Assembly (NCBI GenBank): GCA_016287765.1
Contig: JAEEWS010000012.1
Location: 1 to 64,000 of the forward strand
Direction: 5' to 3'
DNA from: Lachnospiraceae bacterium
GTDB lineage: Bacteria; Bacillota_A; Clostridia; Lachnospirales; Lachnospiraceae
DNA: 64,000 bases
Shown: positions 17,394-25,162 of the stretch, in pieces
Layout of the letters: each line of letters starts with the position of its first letter
Position numbering within the stretch: position 1 is the first letter of the stretch
The notes under the pieces: generated by a model
Told to the model about the DNA's origin: nothing
Databases searched by the model: none
Seen by the model: only the letters and a program-made list of their open reading frames with translations
Position numbers and translations under genes: made by a program

Positions 17394-19337
17394 CTATATA
17401 TCCAAAGTTGCATATTTGGCTTCAGCCATAATGAATTCGCGTCTGGGAGGAACATTGGAGCTCATAAGAAGAGAAGTTACTTCATCAGCCTCCACGGTAT
17501 CTGAAATAGACACCTGAGCCAAAACTCTCTGGTTAGGATCCAGAGTGGTCTCCCAGAGCTGATCCGCATCCATTTCTCCCAGACCTTTATATCTCTGAAG
17601 GTTTACTATCTTATGACCTTCCTTGCGGAATTTTTCCAGTTCAAAATCATTGAAGAGGTATTTCGATTCCTTTCCTTTTTTCCTGCCGGATTCAAAATCC
17701 ACCTTGTAAAGAGGCGGCATTCCTCTGTAGACCTTGCCCTCCATGATTAGTTCGGGCATGAATCTGTAGAAAAACGTAAGCATAAGGGTAGAAATGTGAG
17801 CACCGTCCACATCCGCATCCGTAAGGATGATGATCTTGTCATATCTAAGCTTGGCAATATCAAAATCATCTCCTATACCGCATCCGAAGGCTGCTATCAT
17901 GGTTTTGATCTCGTTATTTGACAATATCCTTTCCAAAGGTGCCTTTTCAACGTTAAGGATCTTTCCTCTTAAAGGAAGAACAGCCTGAGTCTTTCTGTTT
18001 CTTGCGGTCTTAACGGTACCTCCCGCAGAGTCACCTTCCACGATATAGATCTCACATTCCTCGGCCTTTTTGGATGAGCAGCTGGCCAGCTTGCTTCTTG
18101 TGTCCACATCGTTAAGCTGTTTCAAAACCGCATTCCTGGCCTTGTCTCCGGCCTTTCTGGCATTATATGATCTCATGGAATTCTCAAGTATTGACTTAAG
18201 TTCCTCGATATTTTTGTCAAAGTATCTGGTTACTTCGGCAGTAAAAACATCGTCCACTGCCTGCTTTGCATCGGTATTACCCAGTTTTGTCTTGGTCTGA
18301 CCTTCAAACTGCGGATCCGGATGCTTTATGGAAATAATGGCCACGATACCGTTTCTGATATCTTTACCATCAAAATTTTCGTCTTTCTCTTTAAGTATAC
18401 CCAACTCGCGGGCATATCTGTTCATTACGGTGGTAAGAGCGGATTTGAAACCTGTGACCAGAGTTCCTCCGTCCACCACGTTTATCCTGTTACAATAAGA
18501 GTTGATCTGCTCGGAATAGGAATTTGTGTAGGTAAAAGCCACCTCCACATCTATATCCCCGCTGACCCCCTCTATATAAACGGGCTCGGGTATCAGAGTC
18601 TTATAATTTTCATTATCTCTGGCAGCTCCCTTGGTAAGATACTCTACGTAACTCTTAATGCCCTCTTCTTCACAGAAAGTAGCTTCTGTCTTATTGATCT
18701 CGTCTTTAAAATTCAGAATGAGCCCCTTGTTCAGGAAAGCGGATTCTTTTAAGTGCTTAACGATTATTTCCGGCTTGAAATCCACGGTTTCGAATATGGT
18801 ATCATCCGGATAAAAGGTAACCTTGGTACCCGTATCGGATTTTGCACATTTTCCGACTACGGGAAGAAGTCCCTTTTCAAGTTCCACAACGGGATGACCG
18901 CCGTTAATGTATTCATCCTTAAAAACCTTACCCTCTCTGCGCACTTCAACTATCATGCGCTTCGAAAGTGCATTTACAACGGATGCGCCCACACCGTGAA
19001 GACCTCCGGATACCTTATATACGGAATTGGAAAATTTTCCTCCCGCATGAAGTATGGTATATACCACACGAACCGTCGGTATTCCCTTGGTGGGATGAAT
19101 ATCCACAGGTACACCGCGTCCAAAATCGGCAATGGTAATGCCACCATCCTTCTTAAGGGTAATATCTATGCGTTTGCAATGGCCTGCAAGATGTTCGTCT
19201 ATGCCGTTATCCAGTATCTCCCAAATGAGATGATGCAAGCCTCTTGAACCGGTACTTCCGATGTACATACCGGGACGTTTTCTGACTGCTTCAAGTCCTT
19301 CAAGAACCACTATCTGACTGCCGTTGTATTGTTCCAT
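17394..19337 (-). CDS. parE: Type IIA topoisomerase subunit B (ParE-type)
   Basis: The ATPase subunit of the enzyme formed with the next gene. The 647 residues include the GHKL ATP site (EILDNGIDEHLAG, GRGVPVDIH, GGLHGVGASVVNALSKR), the transducer domain, the TOPRIM motifs (EGDSAGG about 425-431, PLRGKILNVEKA, TDADVDGAH), and the GyrB C-terminal YKGLGEMDADQLWETT. The length lacks the large insert of enteric GyrB. ParE rather than GyrB is preferred only through its partner and location. A GGTGAG sequence is a plausible ribosome site. It is first in the parE-parC-kinase-tagD unit. Confidence 0.8.
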   Translation of the reverse strand: MEQYNGSQIVVLEGLEAVRKRPGMYIGSTGSRGLHHLIWEILDNGIDEHLAGHCKRIDITLKKDGGITIADFGRGVPVDIHPTKGIPTVRVVYTILHAGGKFSNSVYKVSGGLHGVGASVVNALSKRMIVEVRREGKVFKDEYINGGHPVVELEKGLLPVVGKCAKSDTGTKVTFYPDDTIFETVDFKPEIIVKHLKESAFLNKGLILNFKDEINKTEATFCEEEGIKSYVEYLTKGAARDNENYKTLIPEPVYIEGVSGDIDVEVAFTYTNSYSEQINSYCNRINVVDGGTLVTGFKSALTTVMNRYARELGILKEKDENFDGKDIRNGIVAIISIKHPDPQFEGQTKTKLGNTDAKQAVDDVFTAEVTRYFDKNIEELKSILENSMRSYNARKAGDKARNAVLKQLNDVDTRSKLASCSSKKAEECEIYIVEGDSAGGTVKTARNRKTQAVLPLRGKILNVEKAPLERILSNNEIKTMIAAFGCGIGDDFDIAKLRYDKIIILTDADVDGAHISTLMLTFFYRFMPELIMEGKVYRGMPPLYKVDFESGRKKGKESKYLFNDFELEKFRKEGHKIVNLQRYKGLGEMDADQLWETTLDPNQRVLAQVSISDTVEADEVTSLLMSSNVPPRREFIMAEAKYATLDI

Positions 19338-19392
19338 GTAAACTCACCAAACCTGTTTTATTATCATTTTCTTAAACGTAAAAACAAGGCAG

Positions 19393-19421
19393 GAAGGCTT
19401 TGCCCCCACGGCAAAGCCTTC
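19393..19421 (-). terminator. Terminator after the MFS-carboxypeptidase gene
   Basis: GAAGGCTTTGCC (19393-19404) pairs perfectly with GGCAAAGCCTTC (19410-19421). The minus strand continues with a short T-rich tract (TTGTTTTTAC). It lies 16 bp after the stop and ends the ten-gene run that begins at 34811. Confidence 0.8.
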
Positions 19422-19436
19422 TTCCCTTATATTGTT

Positions 19437-22127
19437 TTATTTCTCATATCTGAAGATATAATCAAGCATCTTCATTGTCTGTTCGGCATTACTCTGCCTT
19501 GTGCTGTTTCCGAGGGTAACAACGATAACTTCGTTGCCGTCCTTGTCGGTACCACATGCTGCCAGGCAATAGCCTGCCGCATCGGTATATCCTGTTTTGA
19601 TACCGATACAATCAAAATTGCTGCTCTTGTATGTGGAGTCGGTCAAAAGAAGATTTGTATTTCTGAGTGTGGTGGCGGGAATGCTTCCCGATGCCTTAAG
19701 TGTATAAGACTGACTGCCCACGATCTTTCTTAAGGTTCCGTCTTCCATAAGAGCCTTGGCTATCACCGCCAGATCCCTAGCAGAAGAATAGTTGCCTGCA
19801 AACTGTGAACCGCTGGTCTCATCAGCACCAACCGCATTTGTGAATTTGGAGTTTGTAAGTCCCAGTTGCTCAGCTTTGTCATACATCATCTGCTCAGCGA
19901 AGAAATCAAGGTTTTCTTCTACCTTATAAGCAAGAGCTTCAGCTGCGTCCGCAGAACTGTGGAGCAGCATCTGATAAAGTCTTTCTTCAACGGTGTACTT
20001 TGCGCTTATCCATTGTTCCGATGAATAGGTCTTTCCGGTATTGGATCTGACCAGATCTGCAAAAGTAGACATTTCATTGTCGATACCCGCAACCGTTGCT
20101 CCGTTTACTGTAACATCATTCCAGCGAAGAGCATCAACACTCATTTCGCAATCATCATTCAGATAGAACTGTTCAACAGCGATAAGAGCTGTCATCATCT
20201 TTGTTAAGGAAGCGGGACTTCTCTTTACATTTTCATTGTATGCATGAAGCACCTGACCGGTCTTTGCATCTACAGCTATATAAGCAGCACCGTCAAATCC
20301 CACATACTTTTCAAAGGTCGTGCTTACTGCCTTTGTGGGAACAGGTGTAGGCGTGGAGGTGGGTCTTGCGACAATAGAGCTTGTAGGTGTGGCTGTGGCC
20401 TTGGGTGTAGGTGTGTTGGTAGCCGAACCGTCTTTAAGTCTTGAATATGTCTGGCTTATATAAGCGGTTCCGCCATCATACTTTATCTGCCACCAGCCGT
20501 TGGAGGTTTCACCGGTAAGAACAAATTCTTCACCGTTCTTTCCGCCTCCCACTACTTTGTAAGTAGTTCCGGGGCCGATCCTTATGTTGATGGAATCCGT
20601 TGAGATAACAGCTCCTGTGCGGGCGGTTATCGTGATCCCCTCAAATCCCGTAGGCTGAGGTGTTGCTGTAGGAGTAGGTGTGGATGTAGGCTTTCTGGTC
20701 GGTGTAGGCGTAGGAGAAGGCGTGGGTGTTGCCGGAACCGGTGTAGGTGTAGGCGTTTCCGTAGGAGGAAGCGTGTAAACCGGCACAGGAGTCTCTGCCA
20801 CGATCTGAGTAGGTGTGGGTGTCGGTGTTGACACTTCGGTTTCACTGCAGCCGCCGGTAAAAGCGGAGAGTGTAACTAATACAGCCGCACATGCAAGACC
20901 TATCCAGGTCTTTTTTTCTCTTATCAATTTTCCGGTCAGATTCTTGTTTACCTTCATAATGATAAATATCATCGCAATCGGGAAAAGTAGTGCAATGAAC
21001 AATCCTTTCTTTAGATTATTGTCTAATATACCCGTCGCTATCCCGACAAGCGCAGGTCCCACTCCGTATCCCAAGTCTCCCGCGAACATGAGAAGGGCGA
21101 TAAGTGCCATATCTCCGGTAGGTGTCTTGGATAAAGCAAGTGAACATGTACCGGGTCTCAACATAGCTGTCGAAATTCCCACAAGTACACATCCTACAAG
21201 GGATAAAATCGGATTTCCCGCCAATATTGCCAGAAGATAGGAAGCTACGGCGAGTGCACAACTGTAGATCATCACCCTCTGCAATTTGATCCTGTCGGAA
21301 AATCTGCTGTAAAGAATTCTGGCGACTATGACACCGACTGCAAAGAGGATCGGTCCCAAGAGTCTTCCGATCACACTTGCGATCTCAACGGTCTTTTCCG
21401 AAAAGTAAGGAATCCATTGAGTCATAGTCTGTTCTGCGGCACATCCGCAAAAAGCCAATCCGAATAAAACCCAGAATAATGAATCGCTCATTAAGCCTTT
21501 CATATTTTTTGCATCTTCCCGTATATCAGGATCATCAAAGGGAAGGATAGCAAAAAGCAATATACAGATTATAGGTAAAACCGCCAATATGACTGTTAAT
21601 ATCTTCCAATCATCCATACCGGATACAAGAGTTAATATCGTACCCGCTATAACTGCCAGAAACTGTCCCGATGCATACATTATAAATAATATATGGGGAT
21701 ATTTTTCTTCATCTTCCGAATTGGCCCTTACCAGATTACCGGCAGGGACAAGAGCAAGTCCGGCTCCCAATCCGCAAACTCCGGCTCCGATCAGAACTCC
21801 ATATCTTCCGTTCATGAGCCCGGGAAGCATTCCCATTCCCACAAGCCCCAATGCACTGAATAACAAGCCTGTGATCACAACGATCTTATAACCCATGGCC
21901 GATGCCATTTTTCCCGAAAAAAAATCCCCTAATGCCCGTATTCCGAAGTACAAAAGGATCGGCAAAATTAAAGACATGGCCGTATAACCGAATTCCTTTT
22001 CAAAATTCAGAAAAAGAAGGGGCATGATACCGTTAACGATCCCGAGACCGGCATAGGTCACACATCCGGCCGCAACCGCTTTCCCGTTTTCTATCCTTCC
22101 ACTATTCATCCTTCTTTTCAGCTCCAT
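19437..22127 (-). CDS. MFS transporter - SH3b - D,D-carboxypeptidase fusion
   Basis: One unbroken 896-residue frame joins parts that are normally separate. Residues about 15-395 are a 12-helix MFS transporter. Residues 407-427 are a hydrophobic segment ending in a lipobox-like TGGC (C427). A Thr-Pro linker follows (434-492), then an SH3b domain (about 500-565), a second linker (570-600), and a DacA-type carboxypeptidase (605-896) with SLTK (S640, K643) and KTG (844-846). The middle SxN motif reads S724-S-A, lacking the usual Asn. An MFS C-terminus in the cytosol plus one more helix would place the enzyme outside, a sensible topology. No ribosome site precedes the internal M391. It overlaps the amidase gene by 26 bp; the ATG at 22109 is an alternative start. 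Confidence 0.85.
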   Translation of the reverse strand: MELKRRMNSGRIENGKAVAAGCVTYAGLGIVNGIMPLLFLNFEKEFGYTAMSLILPILLYFGIRALGDFFSGKMASAMGYKIVVITGLLFSALGLVGMGMLPGLMNGRYGVLIGAGVCGLGAGLALVPAGNLVRANSEDEEKYPHILFIMYASGQFLAVIAGTILTLVSGMDDWKILTVILAVLPIICILLFAILPFDDPDIREDAKNMKGLMSDSLFWVLFGLAFCGCAAEQTMTQWIPYFSEKTVEIASVIGRLLGPILFAVGVIVARILYSRFSDRIKLQRVMIYSCALAVASYLLAILAGNPILSLVGCVLVGISTAMLRPGTCSLALSKTPTGDMALIALLMFAGDLGYGVGPALVGIATGILDNNLKKGLFIALLFPIAMIFIIMKVNKNLTGKLIREKKTWIGLACAAVLVTLSAFTGGCSETEVSTPTPTPTQIVAETPVPVYTLPPTETPTPTPVPATPTPSPTPTPTRKPTSTPTPTATPQPTGFEGITITARTGAVISTDSINIRIGPGTTYKVVGGGKNGEEFVLTGETSNGWWQIKYDGGTAYISQTYSRLKDGSATNTPTPKATATPTSSIVARPTSTPTPVPTKAVSTTFEKYVGFDGAAYIAVDAKTGQVLHAYNENVKRSPASLTKMMTALIAVEQFYLNDDCEMSVDALRWNDVTVNGATVAGIDNEMSTFADLVRSNTGKTYSSEQWISAKYTVEERLYQMLLHSSADAAEALAYKVEENLDFFAEQMMYDKAEQLGLTNSKFTNAVGADETSGSQFAGNYSSARDLAVIAKALMEDGTLRKIVGSQSYTLKASGSIPATTLRNTNLLLTDSTYKSSNFDCIGIKTGYTDAAGYCLAACGTDKDGNEVIVVTLGNSTRQSNAEQTMKMLDYIFRYEK

Positions 22128-22911
22128 TCAATTTTTTATAATACTTAAGCAGCCCGTCCACGATCCCCTGTGCGATGAGCTCCTGGTAACTATCGTCTTT
22201 AAGCAGCGGATACTCAGTTTCGGAAGTCATGAAACCGCATTCCGCCAATACTGCAGGTTTTGATGTCAAAAGGACCTCAAAATCATCTTCTTTTATTCCC
22301 CTGTTTCTGGCCCCTGTGGAATCACAGATGCCATTCACTATACATTCCGCCAGCAGATCGTTGTTCTCGTTCTTACTACCGTTATAGTAGACCTCACAGC
22401 CCGAAGCTTTTGTATCCCCCTCCAACGCATTCAAATGTATGCTTATATAGGCACTGGCATCAGATGCATTGGCAGTTCTAAGCCTGTCGTCCAGAGAAAT
22501 GTAAACATCTTCCTCCCTGATCATTAAGACCGTAAAGCCCAATTCTTTAAGCTTATCTCTCACCTTGAGACCAATGGAAAGGTTTATGCCCTTTTCAAAA
22601 ACATCCGCATATCCGCCCGCATCGGTACCGATATCGATACCGCCGTGCCCCGGATCTATCATTACCACCGGTCCCGGAGTGGGCGTTACAACCTCCGTAG
22701 GCACGGGAGTGTGTGTGATCCTGGCAAACATGGTCGGTGTGGGTGTGGGTGTGGCTTTCGCGATCTTATATGCCTTAACCGATGATCTTACAAGGCCGTT
22801 GATCATCACAATGATCAAAACCAAAAAGATCAGGATCAAAAACAACAAGATCAGTCTTCTCTTTTTCACTTCACGCTGATAGGGCGTAAGTCCTTTCCCC
22901 TTTTTATCCAT
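22102..22911 (-). CDS. N-acetylmuramoyl-L-alanine amidase (Amidase_3), membrane-anchored
   Basis: The enzyme cleaves the bond between muramic acid and the stem peptide of peptidoglycan. The 269-residue protein has a basic N-terminus, one membrane helix (about 19-40), a short Thr-Pro linker (54-80), and a catalytic domain from 82. Zinc ligands and the catalytic acid fit the family: H89 in MIDPGHGG, E106, H159 in YISIHLNA, and E224 in LAECGFM. It is probably tethered outside the cell by its N-terminal helix. It sits 17 bp after the phosphodiesterase gene and overlaps the next gene, which carries a second wall-active domain. The ribosome site is weak (AGGACAG). Confidence 0.92.
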   Translation of the reverse strand: MDKKGKGLTPYQREVKKRRLILLFLILIFLVLIIVMINGLVRSSVKAYKIAKATPTPTPTMFARITHTPVPTEVVTPTPGPVVMIDPGHGGIDIGTDAGGYADVFEKGINLSIGLKVRDKLKELGFTVLMIREEDVYISLDDRLRTANASDASAYISIHLNALEGDTKASGCEVYYNGSKNENNDLLAECIVNGICDSTGARNRGIKEDDFEVLLTSKPAVLAECGFMTSETEYPLLKDDSYQELIAQGIVDGLLKYYKKLNGAEKKDE

Positions 22912-22928
22912 ATGCTTTTGAATCTGTC

Positions 22929-23759
22929 CTACTTGTCCTCGGGAGAAAACCCTTCAAAAATAAACAACTTATATCTTGAACGGATATTGTTTAACCGTTC
23001 CGGGCTTTTAACCGTCCAGGCCACGGGAAGAGCTCCCATAAGCCGAGTCAGGAAAAAGCTGAAATTATTGATATGATCGCAGGAATAGGCTATAAAATCC
23101 GGGCGACAGATAACATTTCCAAAAAGGTAATGTACCAGCATCTCTCCCATGTTCTCTCTTCTCCCGCTATCCTTTGCAAAGTTGCTTGACAACTGTCCTC
23201 TCATCAGTTCCGGCCTGTGATCCTTAAACCACTTCACCGCCACGGGATGAAAGGATTCGACGCAATACTTTCCGGAGTATGTTTTTAATATCTCATTGGC
23301 AAGCTCACATACTTCCGTGGATGCGTCAACCATTTTTATTTCCACTATCAAAGGTACTCTGCCCCGGATCAGGTTAAGTACCTCCTCAAATAAAGGGATC
23401 TTTTCCCCGGAAGAGCAGATCTTTAATTCCTGCAGTTCTTCATAGGTCTTTGAATTCACAGGGCTGTCAATGCCGCATACTCTCTTAAGATCGTTATCAT
23501 GAAAGACAACCACCTTTTTATCTTTTGTAAGCTGCACATCCAGTTCTATGCCGTACCCTTTTTCCACTGCCTTTTTAAAAGCGGGAAGACTGTTTTCCGG
23601 AGCCGGTCCGTTGTTATCATGAAATCCTCTGTGAGCATACCAATACCCCATAAAAGGAGTTCTGTCGGCCCTGTGGAACAATCTGGGCGTTATAAAAAAC
23701 AGGTAGATAAGAAAAAGCCCCAACAAAACAAATATTATTACACTAACTATTGTCGGCAT
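22929..23759 (-). CDS. Glycerophosphodiester phosphodiesterase, membrane-anchored
   Basis: GDPD enzymes release glycerol 3-phosphate from glycerophosphodiesters derived from phospholipids or teichoic acids. The 276-residue protein has an N-terminal membrane helix (about 5-25), then YAHRGFHDNNGPAPENSLPA with the catalytic His/Arg and Glu, IELDVQLTKDK with the metal-binding Glu and Asp, and VVFHDNDLKRVCG with the second His. The barrel end carries VAWTVKSPERLN. The ATG at 23759 is chosen because GGGAGG lies 6 bases before it. It lies 35 bp after the TPR gene and 17 bp before the amidase gene. The active site probably faces outward. Confidence 0.92.
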   Translation of the reverse strand: MPTIVSVIIFVLLGLFLIYLFFITPRLFHRADRTPFMGYWYAHRGFHDNNGPAPENSLPAFKKAVEKGYGIELDVQLTKDKKVVVFHDNDLKRVCGIDSPVNSKTYEELQELKICSSGEKIPLFEEVLNLIRGRVPLIVEIKMVDASTEVCELANEILKTYSGKYCVESFHPVAVKWFKDHRPELMRGQLSSNFAKDSGRRENMGEMLVHYLFGNVICRPDFIAYSCDHINNFSFFLTRLMGALPVAWTVKSPERLNNIRSRYKLFIFEGFSPEDK

Positions 23760-23794
23760 TTTTTCCCTCCCGGGCAAGTAAAATTTTAAAAAAA

Positions 23795-24994
23795 TTAAAA
23801 TTTTTTTAAGAATTCGGAAATACGGTCCTTCATTTTATCCAAAAGGGCCATCATTTCTTCATCGTCTTTGATCCTGGAGGTATCGAATCTCACAAGGCTC
23901 TGATAAAAGCCTTCCGCTTTTTTTCTCTCTTCCTGAGTTATCTCCGTCTCCGGATCTCTTTCTATTATACTTTCCCTTATTTCGGAAAATTCGGAACACA
24001 GTTCAAAAAATCCTGCATAATCCCGTTCTCTTAAGGCTCTTTCGTATTGGAGTTCTCCCGTAAGGTCGGTGATCCTGCTCTCCAGGATACTCTTTTCGCT
24101 CTCAAGTCCCGAAACCCGTGAATTAAGCTCAGTGATCTGAGTCCCCATCCTTCCGGTCTCTGCCGAGTTTTCAGCTATAACCTGAGCCTTTATCAGATGG
24201 CTTGCAAAGAAAACTATTGCCAGACCTCCCAGTGCCATTCCGATCAAAAAGGAAACAAAGACCTTAAAGTTCGGTTTGTCCTCCCGATAGGGGGTACCCT
24301 TTGAAAGGCCGAAGGCGCCTTCGTTTACATTCCCGTTTTCCGCCTTTGTCTCAAGCTGACTGCTTTTACCTCTTTCCGTCGCCAGGGCGCGGAGCTCGTT
24401 CATGTATCGTCTCGCATCAAGATTGGCCACGTCCACTTTGAGCACTCTCTTAAGATTCTTTCTTGCAGCCGGGTATTCCTCGTGCTTCATCTGCAGCACC
24501 GCCAGCAAAAGAAAAGCTTTTACAAAATGGTCATTCAGATCCACCACTTTTTTTAACTGCATTATGGCAAGATCATCGTTCCCCTTACGGGCCATTTCCA
24601 ATGCTATATTGTATTTTTTTATCGCAGACTTTACATCCCGGAATTCATTGGCATTCCCCTGCAATTGTTTCAGAAGATCATCTGCCGGATTATCCGTCTT
24701 TACTATGTTGAGACTTATAACCCATTCAACTATTGCCGCAACAGTCTCCCCGAGCTCATAATAAACGAGTCCGAGGAGATTTCTTGCTTCAATATTTTCT
24801 TTATTGTATTCCAGGCTTCTTTTTAATTTATCGCAGGCTCCGGAAAGATTTCTGACCTTAGCTTCCGCAAGGCCCTCATTGTACAGCTTGTTTGAAAGCC
24901 TTTTTAAACTTTCATATGCTCTCAGGTCCCTACCGCATTTCAAGCAGCTGCGACGATGTCCGACGATCTTGTAACCGCAGTTCGGACAATTCAT
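23795..24994 (-). CDS. Zinc-ribbon / TPR / single-pass membrane protein
   Basis: A 399-residue protein of unknown role. Residues 3-21 form a four-Cys zinc ribbon (CPNCG ... CLKCG). Residues about 28-215 carry TPR helices (YNEGLAEAKVRNLSGACDKL, ARNLLGLVYYELGETVAAI, AFLLLAVLQMKHEEYPAARK). A membrane helix follows at about 245-267 (FLIGMALGGLAIVFFASHLI), then a coiled coil (about 275-330) and a helical tail that should lie outside the cell. Zinc ribbon and TPR parts would be cytosolic, making it a candidate protein-protein adaptor across the membrane. Its ATG overlaps the stop of the preceding small gene (ATGA), so translation is coupled. Confidence 0.65.
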   Translation of the reverse strand: MNCPNCGYKIVGHRRSCLKCGRDLRAYESLKRLSNKLYNEGLAEAKVRNLSGACDKLKRSLEYNKENIEARNLLGLVYYELGETVAAIVEWVISLNIVKTDNPADDLLKQLQGNANEFRDVKSAIKKYNIALEMARKGNDDLAIMQLKKVVDLNDHFVKAFLLLAVLQMKHEEYPAARKNLKRVLKVDVANLDARRYMNELRALATERGKSSQLETKAENGNVNEGAFGLSKGTPYREDKPNFKVFVSFLIGMALGGLAIVFFASHLIKAQVIAENSAETGRMGTQITELNSRVSGLESEKSILESRITDLTGELQYERALRERDYAGFFELCSEFSEIRESIIERDPETEITQEERKKAEGFYQSLVRFDTSRIKDDEEMMALLDKMKDRISEFLKKF

Positions 24995-25137
24995 CTGTTC
25001 TTAGCCTCCTTTGGGACCGTAAGCTTCTCTATGACATCGGCAATATCCGACATGTCGGTGTGAAGGATCGTTTCTTCAGCCTCTTCCACTTCAAGACTGG
25101 GTTGAAACTTTTTTATTTCCTCATCGTAATCGATCAT
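24991..25137 (-). CDS. 48-residue acidic protein of unknown function
   Basis: The product, starting MIDYDEEIKKFQPSLEVEEA, is a small soluble acidic protein with a predicted helix (DMSDIADVIEKL) and no membrane part. ATG at 25137 has SD GGAGAGG six bases upstream; an in-frame ATG 57 bp further upstream lies inside valS and lacks a ribosome site. It starts 25 bp after the valS stop and its own stop overlaps the next ATG. The coupling to the zinc-ribbon/TPR gene suggests a partner. No family is recognised. Confidence 0.6.
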   Translation of the reverse strand: MIDYDEEIKKFQPSLEVEEAEETILHTDMSDIADVIEKLTVPKEAKNR

Positions 25138-25162
25138 ATCAATCCTCTCCGTAAGGGGATCA

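Noticed and set aside
15109..19337. Gyrase (gyrA/gyrB) as the identity of the topoisomerase pair
   Set aside because: The GyrA box is degenerate and the usual dnaA/recF neighbours are absent; topoisomerase IV is preferred but not proven.
20627..20845. Pro/Arg-rich and His-rich reading frames opposite or beside the Thr-Pro linkers
   Set aside because: They are shadows of repetitive linker codons in other frames, without ribosome sites or homologous features.
20940..20960. Internal start (M391) that would split the MFS-carboxypeptidase fusion into two genes
   Set aside because: The ATG has no ribosome site upstream and the frame is open through it; fusion is the simpler reading, although resequencing would settle it.
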